From Oncomelania hupensis (taxonomy: Eukaryota; Mollusca; Gastropoda; Littorinimorpha; Pomatiopsidae), in NCBI GenBank assembly GCA_036898135.1, contig CM072517.1, positions 61,253,960-61,317,959 of the forward strand: a DNA stretch of 64,000 nucleotides, read 5' to 3'. The notes beneath the pieces are model-generated. The model did not search any database. It saw nothing but the letters and a program-made list of their open reading frames with translations, and was not told the origin of the DNA. The position numbers and the translations under genes are program-made. Of the stretch, positions 46,256 through 57,220 are shown one piece after another. How positions within the stretch are numbered: the first letter of the stretch is position 1; each line of letters begins with the position of its first letter.

Positions 46256-46416
46256 ACCGCGAGCGTCACAACCGCGTGTAACACTACCGCGTGTAACACT
46301 ACCGCGTGTGTATCACTACCGCGAGTAACAGTACCGCGTGTAACACTTCCGCGTGTGTAACACTATCGCGTGTGAAACACTACCGCGAGTAGAACTACCG
46401 CGTGTAACACTTCCGC
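46256..46416. repeat. CpG-rich minisatellite, about 15-bp unit
   Basis: About ten variants of TACCGCGTGTAACAC, unlike the AT-rich surroundings. Confidence 0.85.
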
Positions 46417-47604
46417 GTCTTCTTCTTCTTCTTCGTCTTCTTCTTCTTCGTCGTCTTCTCCTCTACACCCACACACATACACCCACACACCTGCAGAGAA
46501 TCCTACTTAATGGAATTACATTTTATTTTAGGGTACTGCTTTAACACTTCTGCACTATTAAAAAAAAAAGTTATCTGACGATTCTGACTCAAATAAAAGT
46601 AGACAATCTTACATAATCCCATACAAAAAAAAAAAATTAAACAACTAGAATGTAGACACTATTTTGCACGCACTTGCTAAACAATTTAAAAAAAATAAAA
46701 AAATAAAAATAAATAAAACCAACAATGAGTAACTTTACCCCCCTTCAGTGTTATGAGTTTTCATATTTCCTGACTGATCTGGAAATACTTTGAAATAGTC
46801 GGAGGGGTAGGAGAGGAGGGGTGGGATCAGAACGAGCCAAATGTCGGTCAGTCGGAAAACCGGTATCTCAAGAACAACTGAACGGATTTTGACCAAACTT
46901 TATTTTTTTAAAAACAGAAAAACAAAACATTGCCTAGGTCAGTGGCCTGCCTTCCGTGTCCTCATAATAACTGTTCTGCAAAGGTCAAGGTCACTGGATT
47001 CATGTTGTTGCTAAACACGTTTTGCACAATATCTCAAAAACGGCTGATGCGCTTGTGTTGTGTTTTGGTATACGTAGACTTCAAATCATGGACCATCCGT
47101 CAGTAGCTGTCTGGTTTCCAGTCAGTCGGTCGCTCAAAATTTCACTTTTCTGTTCAAAATAAATGGTTTGCTTTTTCTCAAGAATAACTGGATCGAAATT
47201 CACCATTTTTACTTTTGCGGATACTTTAACTACTGTTGAGCATGTTAGGTTAGATCATTCAAAGTTGGACTTTTTCAAAGTTCAAGGTCTTCGTGCCTCA
47301 CCATTTTCGAAATACGTCTTGCGCTGTATCTATAAATTGGCTCTGCAGATTTGGATATTGTTTGGCTTGCCGACGCTTCAGAGGGTAACCTGTCATTTTA
47401 TGTTTTTCTTTCTCTTCGGTATGATGAAAAGGAATCACAACACTTCTAAGCAAATTAACTCTTTTGAAAATTCTAATTTGTCAGCTATGTATGTATGTGA
47501 GTGTCTGGAAACACATTTGAATGGCTTGTCATCTTGTTTATTTCTTCTTTTAATAGTTTTATAATTTACAAAATTGCGTGTGTAATCATGAACTTGAAAC
47601 AGTA
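46417..47604. other. Intergenic DNA with a degenerate recurring motif
   Basis: TATCTCAAGAACAACTGAAC (46870), TATCTCAAAAACGGCTGATG (47033) and TCTCAAGAATAACTGGATC (47177) recur about every 150 bp. No transposase or gene is seen. Confidence 0.4.
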
Positions 47605-47935
47605 AAATCGAGCGTTGTGGCCAAGTGGGCTAAGGCGGGACTAACTTGAATTGTCCACAGGCCAAAAACCAATGGCGCCTGACAGGTGTGGGTTCGAGCC
47701 AGCATCTGAGCGTTATGTTTCTCCGAATATTATTTACTTTCGACTCGGGCAACGTCTCGGGGGTTTTCTCCGGGTACTCCGGTTTGCTCCCCCAGCAAAT
47801 TTTCAAAAATCACAAGTATTGTTAGGTAGGTTGGGTTTGGGCGCGCCAAAGGCTGCGACTACGCTTTCCCCAGGGGAGGCGGCCCAGAATTTCCCTATGG
47901 AAAAAGGGACAATAAGGTAAATGTAAAAAAATAAA
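47605..47935 (+). repeat. tRNA-related SINE with conserved central domain, second copy
   Basis: Same order as 1395-1765: GTTGTGGCCAAGTGGGCTAA, GTGTGGGTTCGAGCC, TTTTCTCCGGGTACTCCGG and an A-rich end. Confidence 0.75.
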
Positions 47936-48497
47936 AAAATAATACCTGCTGTATTTATTTATTTATTTATTTTTATTCGTTTATTTGTTAATTTATTAAT
48001 TCATTCGTTTATTTATTTACTGTATTTATAATTAAGCTTTATTTTTGAAGTTGATAGTTACTATTTGTCTCATTAATTTCTCATTGTTGTAAAGAGATAG
48101 AGGAAGATCAGAAGATGCCTTTGGTGGTATAAAACGAACACTGATGAGATTTCCACATTGCTGTGGGAACTGGGTGAGGCCTAGGGCAAAATGTTGTTTC
48201 GCAATGACGACTAATCCTGTAAGGTAAGGGGGCACTCCGGTACAGGAGGTGGAGGTGGGGGTCGAGGGGAAGGGGGGGGGCGGGGGAATGCAAAAGAGGG
48301 GAATGTGGAGATGGGAGGTGGTAGAGGAGGTTAAGATCACTTTAAAAAAAAGGGAGGGGGGAAGGGGGGGGTAGGTAGGCCCCGACCGAAATTGAGGGTG
48401 TTGTAAAGGGTGGCGTTCCGGATGTGGACACATGGGGAGGGAAAAGGATGGGCGGCCAAGGCGGAAGGCCGGAGCACTGGTTACTGGATAATTATAT
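47936..48497. other. Intergenic DNA, nothing recognised
   Basis: TTTA-rich stretch and a G-rich stretch (48240-48385). No gene. Confidence 0.4.
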
Positions 48498-48569
48498 AGG
48501 TTGTGGCTCCCCTGTGGATGGCCCTCGCTTCATTCCTTACAAAACAGTCCCCTTCACCCGACTTTAACT

Positions 48570-48720
48570 AACGCTGAGGTATCCATCCATGAAGTTGCAG
48601 GCATTGAAAACGTACACTTAATTGCTTGCAAACGATTTCTGGCTTTCCCCAGAGGGACCCCAAAGAATATTGTATATGGTGAACTACGAAGGTACCCCTT
48701 ATATGTTAACTCCCACACCC
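48570..48720 (+). mobile_element. Fragment of the same LINE family, plus strand
   Basis: Encodes HEVAGIENVHLIACKRFLAF and a following RGTPKNIVYGELRRYPLYVN. It shares 48 bp with 50063-50112, so the two fragments overlap in the element. Confidence 0.7.
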
Positions 48721-49283
48721 CTTCATGCCATTCCAGGGAAAAAAATAATAATTGGCACCAACAATGACACACACACACACCACACACACACACTGATACA
48801 CACACACACACACACACACAAACACACGTTTCCCACCTCTTTCCACCCCGCTCAAAACTCGGATAAAAAGTTGTTGTACCTCCATGAGCCTTCCATTATT
48901 CAAGTTATCGCCTCTCCAATTTCCTTCCTGGTTACCTGATTTGTTACGCCATACAGACCCACCCACACACCCAACACACACCCGACACCCACACACATAC
49001 ACACCACACACATACGTTCAAGCATGCACGCACGCCACACTTGTATACACACACATTCGCGCGCATGAGCGCGCACACACACATCCACACACGCACACAA
49101 ACAAACACAAACGCGCAAATTTGTTATTTGACGAGGTGTTAGGTGTGAAAGGAAGACCTAATATTGTCAATAGGTCACTTGAACTATACGATCTACTCGA
49201 CCGAGGTGACAATAAAAACTAAGCTTTAGAAATAGCCACAATAAGAGAAGTTAAGACTAGTAGTATTAAGAGAGAGAGAGAGA

Positions 49284-49317
<34 letters not shown>

Positions 49318-49344
49318 AGAGAGAGAGAGAGAGAGAGAGAAGTC

Positions 49345-49407
49345 GAAGTCGAAACCTTTAAATAGGATAATAGCATTAGGTCCTATGGACCTGTCTTACA
49401 GCTAGGT
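49345..49407 (-). mobile_element. 63-bp truncated 3' end of the (GACTTC)n LINE family
   Basis: Nearly identical to 50130-50207 (ATAGCATTAGGTCCTATGGA, GTCTTACAGCTAG), with the same tail. It ends abruptly, as expected for 5' truncation. Confidence 0.75.
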
Positions 49408-49669
49408 TGTGTCTCCCCTGTGGATGGCGCTCGCTTCATTCCTTACAAAACAGTCCCCTTCACTCGACTTTAATTAACGCTACTCACCACATACAACATT
49501 TCGAAAATCCTGAGAGTTCAACAACGCTGCATATACAGTAAACCGTTCTCTCTGTCTCTCTCTCTCGTTGTCTTTCTCTCTATCTATGGGCTGGTGGCCC
49601 GAAGATTGTGCTAATTTATTGTATGTTATGCTTTTGAGAATTAAACGGACGATGTCCAAATGTCAAATG

Positions 49670-49726
<57 letters not shown>

Positions 49727-49754
49727 TCCTCTCTCTCTTATGTAGCGCTAGGCT

Positions 49755-50112
49755 GCACATGACAGTCAGCACTGAGAAAACCGAAGTTATGGTGTTTCGA
49801 AGAGGTGGATATTTGGCTGTAAATGAGATTTGGTTCTCTGAAGGCAAACGATTAGAAGTTGTTAACAGTTATAAATACCTAGGATATATTTTTTACAACC
49901 ATGTTAAGTGTGGCAATAGGCACGCAGGATTTAGCGTTAAAAGCTAGAGAAACCACGTACGGTGTTTTAAGAATGTTAAATACAATACAAAGGTCTCAAC
50001 AGAAAAAAAAATCTTTTAAGATATTTGACAGCAAAGTAACTTCTATTTCGTTGTACGCATCTGAGGTATCCATCCATGAAGTTGCAGGCATTGAAAACGT
50101 ACACTTAATTGT
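49755..50112 (+). mobile_element. Fragment of the same LINE family, plus strand
   Basis: Encodes STEKTEVMVFRRGGYLAVNE and LEVVNSYKYLGYIF, then ARETTYGVLRML and IENVHLI in shifted frames. It is bounded by a CT repeat on the left and a GA repeat on the right. Confidence 0.75.
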
Positions 50113-50129
50113 ATGAGAGAGAGAGAGAG

Positions 50130-50678
50130 AAGTCGAAGTCGAAGTCGAAGTCAAAACCTTTAATAGGATAATAGCATTAGGTCCTATGGACCTGTCTTAC
50201 AGCTAGTCCTTAATAAAATTGTAAAATAACAGAAATCAAAAATTCAGAACAAAATAAATAACATAAAATTGATTTGAAACTAACACAAACCTTAACAATG
50301 TTAAGAATTTAAAATAAAAAAAAATACTAAGAAAATTAGTGTACCGAAAATTAATGTACCGAAATACACATACTCCCCCCCCCCATCCATCCCCCTCCAA
50401 TACCCCTTCCCTACTACTACTCTACCCTCCCCACCACCACCACAACCACACACATACACAAGCTAAATTCACACCCCAACAAATTAAACTGACGCAAGAT
50501 AGGAAGAACAAATGTATACAATCCACTTAAATATTAAAAAGCAATGGAAAATAGAAATTTGTGGAGTCTAGTTTTAAACAATGTTATTGATTTACTTTCC
50601 TTGATCTCTGGTGGTAGAGAACTCCACATACCTGGACCAGAATATGACAGAGATGTTTTAAATATGTCTAAGCGTGGC
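50130..50678 (-). mobile_element. LINE 3' end, part 1 (host of the second LTR element)
   Basis: The minus strand encodes RLDIFKTSLSYSGPGMWSSL to a stop at 50534, then a 3' UTR with AATAAAGG-like sequence and a (GACTTC)n tail at 50130-50150. The upstream half lies beyond the LTR element at 58793-59118, and the two halves join in frame over the target duplication. Confidence 0.85.
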
Positions 50679-52273
50679 TGTAACGTGGGGTTTCTGGGTT
50701 TCTGGGCTCTGCACAATGGAATGCTGTAACCCTCACGCTTTATTCGATGGGAACCGCTAGTTAGTCACCCGGTGAATTACTTTAATAAATTTATTTGTTT
50801 CGCTCGGTCTGTGTTAAGGCTGGGATACAGAGATAGATAGAAACATGGTAAAAGATCACTGTCACACTAGCTTTCACACGGCTATGAATCATATGTAGTC
50901 CAGTCACTTGATAACAGTTAAAATCACACATTTATTTCTTCTACTCTATACAAGATCTTCGAGGTACTAATCTACCTTAAAAAGTCATAAGTCAATGCAA
51001 ATAATTCGATCGCTGATAGTCTAGGCAGCTGTTATGTCTTCATAGGGCACTGGCTACTAGAGTTCATGTAGATTGGACTACTGTGGTCCGTTTTACAGTT
51101 TTCTGAAAAGTGGACTACTGCGGTCCTTTTGCTATCAGTTTTAGTGCTCTATTTCCTCTGCACTTAACTGGTGAGTCGCGGGTTTGAAGCCCTTTGTTGA
51201 GGTAGGTTCTGGTACACGCTGGGTCGTCGTGTAGTTTGGTCCCTTGACACGCTGTGGTGTCTTGGAGAGTGTTTTCCAGGATTGCTCTCTCAGTCCTGTG
51301 CTGTAGAGGCTAAACAGCCAACTCGTGTTTTCTGTGGAGTTGGGCGCACGTTATATCTCGCCTGTTCGTCTGTAACATAAGAGACGAAATTCTGCACAAC
51401 CTTGAATAATAGGTCTGTGCAGAGCGTCTCACTGAAAGCCAAAGTAGCCCTTAGTGATAGCTCCAAATCTCTATACATTAGCGACGAACATTCTGCTACG
51501 TCCGTGGTCCACTGGAATCTTAACTCTAATTTCCTATACATACATAAATATAAATCGTGGCTAATTATACACATAAAGACTTAATAATATTATAAACATT
51601 CACTGGTACAGCCACTGGTCTGCAAACATACATATAGGTTCAACAACAGTGGTTCCGTCCGGTATACAACATGGCGTCCAAACCGGTCGTGCTTAACACG
51701 TGTTCGGCTTTTCCACGTGGTAAGGCAAATTCGGATTAACACTTCACATCTATGCATAGCAAATTCCACAAACATAATTTCAACAATAATATAAATATAT
51801 CACGATGAAACAGAAGTATGTTCATTTACCTGTTTGACAAAGTCAGGCTCGTGGCTACTTGATTGAATTCTAAGATTCTCAAGTCCTGCTTCCTGGTCTA
51901 TTCAGGAGAGATCTTACTGCTAACTGTGTAGCTGTGTACTGCTCCTCATCTCAAACTCGACTGCCGTTCTCTCTCTCTCTATTTGAATCAGCCAGACCTG
52001 GCTGAGTCCATTATAACTGTGTTCCCATAGGCTGGTAATCGACTCGCCTAACGTAGCTACGATGATATCATTGCCTGCCGATTCAACACACACATTGCTG
52101 ACGTCACTACACTGTTTGCGTCAAGCTCGCAGTGTGTGTACCTCAGTTATACCATTGCTACGCCTGACTACTTCCATCGTCTGCCGCAGCCTAACATTAA
52201 CATTCTAAGATTACAATGACTAAACAAGGCTAAACCGTAAAGCAAGCAGGGTAAAACTAGTCCGTTTGTCACA
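50679..52273 (-). repeat. 3' LTR of the second element
   Basis: 1595 bp, TG...CA ends, collinear with 57221-58787. It contains a partly duplicated TGGACTACTGYGGTCC motif. After it come a PPT-like GAGGGAGCC stretch (minus strand) and a 167-bp spacer up to the pol stop. Confidence 0.92.
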
Positions 52274-52440
52274 GGCTCCCTCAACTGAAAAAAGGCGATG
52301 ACTACTCGATTCGACCTTTTTATACTACAGAGCCTAGTTTAACACTGCAATATCCTAGGGTCCTATTTACAAACTAGTTAAGTTGCTCTACCTGAGCTGC
52401 AATGCTATGCCAGATAGCTATGGACACTAGTGACAGGGGT

Positions 52441-54192
52441 TTACTGGACGGGGACGAATTCTGGTGCTATGGCCCTTAGTTGTGTTGGGTGGGCGACAAC
52501 TGCTGTGTCCTCCACGAGATGGCGACTGAGGTAGTCGGCTCCGTGGTTTTCTTTGCCGGGGATGTACTCGATTTGGAATGAGTATGCCTGAAGGGTGAGT
52601 GCCCATCTCATCAGGCGAGAGTTCAAGGATTTGGAGGCTGCCAGGAACGAGAGTGGTTGGTGGTCCACCTGAACTGTGAAGTGGGTCCCATACAGGTAGA
52701 GTTGAAACTTCTGTATGGCCCAGTCTAGTCCAAGGCATTCTTTCTCCGACGTGGCGTAGTGGGTCTCGGCGGGTCTCAATTTTCTGCTGACGCAGGCGAC
52801 AGGGAATAGCGTCTCTGCATTCTTGGGGTCGCGCTGTAGCAGTACTGCTCCGAGTCCTAAGTCGCTGGCGTCGGTGCGAAGAACGAATGGCTGTGTCAAA
52901 TCTGGTAGGTGGAGTACTGGCGCCGATGTCATTTTGTCCTTGAGGGTTTGGAATGCTGTCTCACATTCCGCTGTCCAAACTACTTTGTCCGGGGCGATTT
53001 TCCGGGTTCCATTTGTCAGTGGCACGGCGATGCTGTTGTAGTTGGGGATGAACTTCTGGTAGAAGCCGCAGAGTCCTAGAAACGACTGCACTTCCTTCTT
53101 GGTCTTGGGCCTAGGAGCGTCGAGAAGGCGTTTCACGGTCTTTTCTACCGGTCGCAGGCTTCCTTGACTGATGGTGTGTCCCAGAAATTCTAATTCCGTG
53201 AATCCAATCTGACATTTGGTGGGCCTTGCCGTCAATCCAGTGTCTCTGAGGCGGGCGAGTAGTTGTTGTAGAAGCGTGACATGTTCCTCCCACGTAGGTG
53301 TTGCGATGAGGATGTCGTCCATAAACGAGTGTAGGTGCTCGCTGCTCAGGGGTGCCAGGAGTTTCCGCATCATGGCGCTGAAGATGCTGGGTGCGTTGTG
53401 GAGTCCGAATGGAAGCACGTTGAACTCGAAGTGTCCTTCCATAGTGCTAAACGCTAGGTACTTTCGGACTTGCGGTTGTACTGGTATCTGGTAGTATCCT
53501 TTGCTGAGGTCGATGCGTGAGAAGTACTTCGCTCGCTGTAGCTTGGCAAATAGGTCTGTCTGGTCCGGGAGTGGCTCTGGCTGGAACTGCGTTACCGCAT
53601 TCAGGAGTCTGAAGTCGATGCACAGTCGATGCTCTCCGTTGGGTTTTCGCAACAATACCGTGCCTGCGCTGTAGGGTGAAGTAGACTCTGAGATGATTCC
53701 GGCTGCCAGTAAGGTGTCTATCTCTTCTTTGATGGCTCGCTGCTGCGACAGTGGCATCGGGTAGAGCTTCTGGCGGACGGGTGTTGGGTCGGTCACCGTT
53801 AGGATTACTTCGACGAGGTCTGTCCTCCCTGGTCGGTCTGTGAGCACAGTCTGATGTTGTCGAATGACCTGTCGTACTTGCTGTTGCTGTTGGGCGGCTA
53901 GGTCTCCGTTGAGTATCACGTCTTTGTGGGTTTCTTTGGAATGCAGGGGATACTCTACTGCATTGGTCTCCATGCTTTCTCCTTCTTCCGCGATGGCGAT
54001 GGCTAGCAAGTTGTGAGTGCTGGGGGTCGCTGGTCGGTCCGTGTATTTCTTGAGGAGATTGATATGGTGGTATCGGGCTCTCCCGTTCACCTCTACTTGG
54101 TAGACTGTCTTGGATTTCTTGGCAGTCACCCGGTACGATCCTCTCCAGGCGATGTCCAGCTTGTTGGTTCCACTTGGATGCAAGAGTAGCAC
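52441..54192 (-). pseudogene. Integrase C-terminal end, reverse transcriptase and RNase H, second element
   Basis: 583 codons. A basic integrase tail with an HHINLLKKY end is followed by RT (LCIDFRLLN, FSRIDLSKGYYQIPV, FMDD) and RNase H (LRTDASDLGLGAVLLQ, TSEKECLGLDWAI, VQVDHQPLSF). This part is itself uninterrupted and in the frame of the integrase core, so only the TAA at 54307 separates them. The C-terminus ends shortly after GADYLSRH; there is no chromodomain or env. Confidence 0.88.
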
Positions 54193-54306
54193 TTGATCGC
54201 CGACTTGCAGTTCTCTGTCCTTCGCGTGGCGGTTGTAGTACTTCGCCTGACGGGCTCTTGCCTTCTTCAGTGCTTCACCAGCTTTCTTCCACGTTGCTTT
54301 GAGGGT

Positions 54307-54828
54307 TTACTGCAGGTCTGCGACGTATTTGGTGGCACCTCTGGGTGTGTCGTCTATCTTGGCTTCCATCCAACTTCTGCATAGGGCTTCTAGCGGTCCT
54401 GTTAGAGGTCTGCCGAATAGCAATGTTGACGGGGTGTAGCCTGTGGCTGCATGGGGCGTTTCTCTGTATGCGAACAGTGCCGCATTCACGTAGGTGTCCC
54501 ACGCTTCTGGATTGTCGTCGGCGACTTTCCTGAGTGTGGTGAGAAGGGTTCCATTCAGTCTTTCTACTTGTCCGTTGCTGGCTGGGTGGTACGGTGGTGT
54601 GCGAATGTGATGAACTTGTATCAACTCGAACATGTCTTGCATCAGGCGGCCGGTGAACTGAGATCCGTTGTCCGTTCTAATGCTGTCCGGGAATCCGACT
54701 CTGGTAAAGATGGCGATGAGTGCATCTGCAATCTTCTTGGTGTCGATCGCTGGCAACGGGACTGCTTCGCACCACATCGTACATGCGTCGACGAGTGTGA
54801 GTAGAAATCTGTTCCGCTTCTTGGTCAT
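54307..54828 (-). pseudogene. Integrase core, second element
   Basis: It carries RTDNGSQF with the second catalytic Asp and NGQVERLN with the catalytic Glu, 35 residues apart. Before the core the reading shows a His where the first Asp should stand. The frame ends in a TAA at 54307; the same frame continues beyond it into the RT region, so this is a single nonsense change. Confidence 0.82.
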
Positions 54829-55663
54829 GGGCAGTGGTCCTACTATGTGACTCTGAGACTTGCTGGAATGGCACGCCGACTACTACTGATGGTTCTAAGG
54901 TAACTGGTACGGTGTGATGTCGCGGGGAATATCGTTGACATTGGTGGCAAGATTTCACGTAGCGCTTGACATCCTCCGTGATTCCTGGCCAATAGTAGTG
55001 TGCGCTGATTCTCTGCACTGTGGCTCCAATTCCCATGTGTCCGCTGAGTGGCATGCTGTGTCCTAATTCTAGAACTTGGGCTCGAAGGGTGGCTGGTAGT
55101 ACTAGTTGGGTATGATCTCCATCTCCTTGTCGATGTAGAACTCCGTCTTCCATGTAGAAGTCTCCTCTGTGCGTGGGTGTGTGCGCCTTGGGTAGCTTCT
55201 GGAAGCACTTGGCTTGGGGTGGTTGGGTTTTAGCTTGGGCCCTGGTTTGCACAGCAGCTATCTCTACAGTTTTAGGGGACGTGCCTAAGAACATATACCT
55301 ACAACCTAGCACTAGATCATACAGGGGTTTCTGTAAAACAGCTGCTTGGATTCGTCCTGTGACATACCTACTCTCTACTTCTATCCAAGCTATTGGGCAA
55401 GTAGTCGTCGGTTTCGTCAAGTCTGCTCCTTGTAGTTCGACTGTCTTGTCCGTCAAGTCCGCGCGCGATACAAGAGATTCGCTAACTATCGCGTCGTATG
55501 ATAGACCTGTGTCATACAGACAGTTCGCTTCTTTACCGTTGACCTTGACCGTGTCTGTCACCGATGGGTGATCTCCGATAGTGTGTGGCTTGTTACCGCT
55601 GCTTTGAGTTAGAACTCTGTGCGCTGGCCGGCTTTCGCGCTCTTCCCTACGTTGTGCGGCCAA
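54677..55663 (-). pseudogene. Protease and integrase zinc-binding region, second element
   Basis: Same frame as Gag. A protease-like DTGLSYDAIV motif lies in the first 70 residues, with DTGLS in place of the usual DTGAS. An integrase HHCC region follows (GHSMPLSGHMGIGATVQRI and later CHQCQRY). The frame is lost at about 54855, at the start of the integrase core, where the first catalytic Asp is expected. Confidence 0.8.
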
Positions 55664-55708
55664 CTGGAAACATTCTGCGGTGGATTGATTATTTCTATTG
55701 CAGAACGA

Positions 55709-56464
55709 TCAATACCGTTTCTGTTCTGCGGGACCTCTTTTCCCGAATTCCGTGTTGGGTCCTTTATTTTGCCCAGGTCTGGGGTTATTCGGCTTATTCG
55801 CGGTGCGCTCTTCCCGGTGAGGGCTTCGTTTCTGTGCCTCTTTCCCGTTAGGCTTTAGGTCTCGCCTGAAGCTCTTGGCTTCTCCGTGGGCGGCCACGTA
55901 CCTATCTGCGACCTTGACCAGATCTTCCAGTCTTTCCGCGCCCTGCTCTATTGAGAATGTTCTAAGCTCGGGGGTCATGGTTTCCCGTAGCTGTTCCCAT
56001 ACTAACAGTTCTGCCAGTCCATCATATGTCTTAGCCGTGGCTGACTGGCTAACCCACTTATCTAGCATTGTGGACAACCGATCCGCGAACTGCGCATAGC
56101 TCTCTCCTTTCACTCTCCGGTTGGTGCGGAATTTTTGCCGGTAGCATTCTCCTGTTAGTTCGAATCCCGTTAGGAGTGCCTCTTTTACTTTGTGATAGTC
56201 AGTCACTCTGTCAGTCGGTAGCTTACTGTAGATGTCATATGCCTTTCCTCTAAGCCCTTGATAAAGCTTAAAAGACCAATGGGTGGGATCTAGTTTATAC
56301 TCAGTTGCTAGGCGCTCAAACCTAGTCAGATAGAGATCTAGACCTTCTTCTCTTTCATTGAATGTCCCCAGTGGAAATGACATCCCTAGTACGGGGTTGG
56401 ATGCTACCTCTAGTTGATCCGAGTGGGGATGGGTTGAGGAAGAACTTGAAGCTCCTGATCCCAA
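55709..56464 (-). pseudogene. Gag, second element
   Basis: 251 codons from the first internal Met. The core (FNEREEGLDLYLTRFERLA onward) matches the general Ty3/gypsy Gag pattern seen in the intact element (YLKQFERIATLSGW). The frame ends at a TGA. The codons after it continue in the same frame with SFC and a later TAEC, and the spacing places the TGA where the first Cys of a CCHC knuckle should be; the His position reads Gln. This is best read as a mutated knuckle rather than a programmed gag-pol stop. Confidence 0.8.
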
Positions 56465-56661
56465 TCTTCTCAGCTCTAACTCATGCTGTCTGTCTTTTTC
56501 CTTTTCTGCCCTCTCATACTCCCATCTCCTAACTTCTGCTTCTCTCTCTGCTGCTACCTTCTTCTGTTCTCTTTCTGCCTCTAGCTCTAGTTTCTTCTGC
56601 TCTGCTTCTAATGCTAGTTTCTTCTGCTCTGCTTCTAATGCTAGTTTCTTCTGCTCTGCTT

Positions 56662-56853
56662 CTAGTTCTGCTTTTTTTCTGTTCTGCTTCTCTGTCTATT
56701 TTTTTTCTGTTCTCTCTCTGCTCTCTCTGCCTTAGCCTCCTGTTTCTCTACCTCTGCATTTATGTACGCAATTAGGTCTCCCCCTGCTAAGTGTAAAGCT
56801 TCTCCCAATTCCTTGAAGTGCAATCTCAAGGCCACTGGGTCCGACATTGTCAA
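56662..56853 (-). pseudogene. Gag N-terminus of the second element, frame broken
   Basis: It starts MTMSDPVALRLHFKELGEAL and becomes a charged coiled coil. A frame change near 56670-56715, in runs of A on the coding strand, separates it from the rest of Gag. Three near-identical 27-bp units at about 56590-56670 encode repeated EQKKLALEA-like heptads. Confidence 0.7.
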
Positions 56854-57195
56854 AAGTGTCTATGACCAACCTCTGAATCACGTGGAATACAAACACACTA
56901 GCAATATTGCAATTCAATAACAACAACGCAAAGACCATAAAATTCGTAATCAATAATAGAATAAAACAAGAGTCAAATGGCATACAACAGTTACCTAAGC
57001 AAAACCTGCAAAAGAACAATGCAACATACAGGCACAAAAAGAATTGAAGCAAAAAAGTTTTTAACTAAAGAATAGTGCACCAAAACTGAGTCCTTGTTCT
57101 ACACTTACAACTATTCTAAGTTATTCTACTACTACTGCTGTTATCTAATTTTATTGTACCTAGATCTGGTTATATCCAATTCCTATTATACACAG

Positions 57196-57213
57196 ATCCT
57201 GGCAGGCTCGCCA
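57196..57213 (-). other. Candidate primer binding site, second element
   Basis: Seven bases inside the 5' LTR the minus strand reads TGGCGAGCCTGCCAGGAT. Its complement splits well into CCA, discriminator G, a 7-base acceptor strand CAGGCTC and a T-stem CCTGG, so it fits a real tRNA 3' end. The tRNA is not identified. Confidence 0.6.
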
Positions 57214-57220
57214 ATTAAAG

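Larger units (their letters stand above)
48498..49490. repeat. Duplicated 78-bp segment and CA-rich DNA
   Basis: CTCCCCTGTGGATGGCCCTC (from about 48509) and CTCCCCTGTGGATGGCGCTC (from about 49413) start near-identical 70-80 bp segments. Between them are CA-rich arrays (48769-48825, 48961-49110) and a GA array. Confidence 0.75.

Noticed and set aside
47163..47564. 133-codon frame as a gene
   Set aside because: No recognisable motif, AT-rich composition, inside DNA with degenerate repeats and no splice or promoter context.
55700..55715. Programmed stop-codon readthrough between Gag and Pol of the second element
   Set aside because: The TGA occupies a zinc-knuckle Cys position and the rest of the element is decayed; a point mutation is the simpler explanation. 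Kept as a testable finding.
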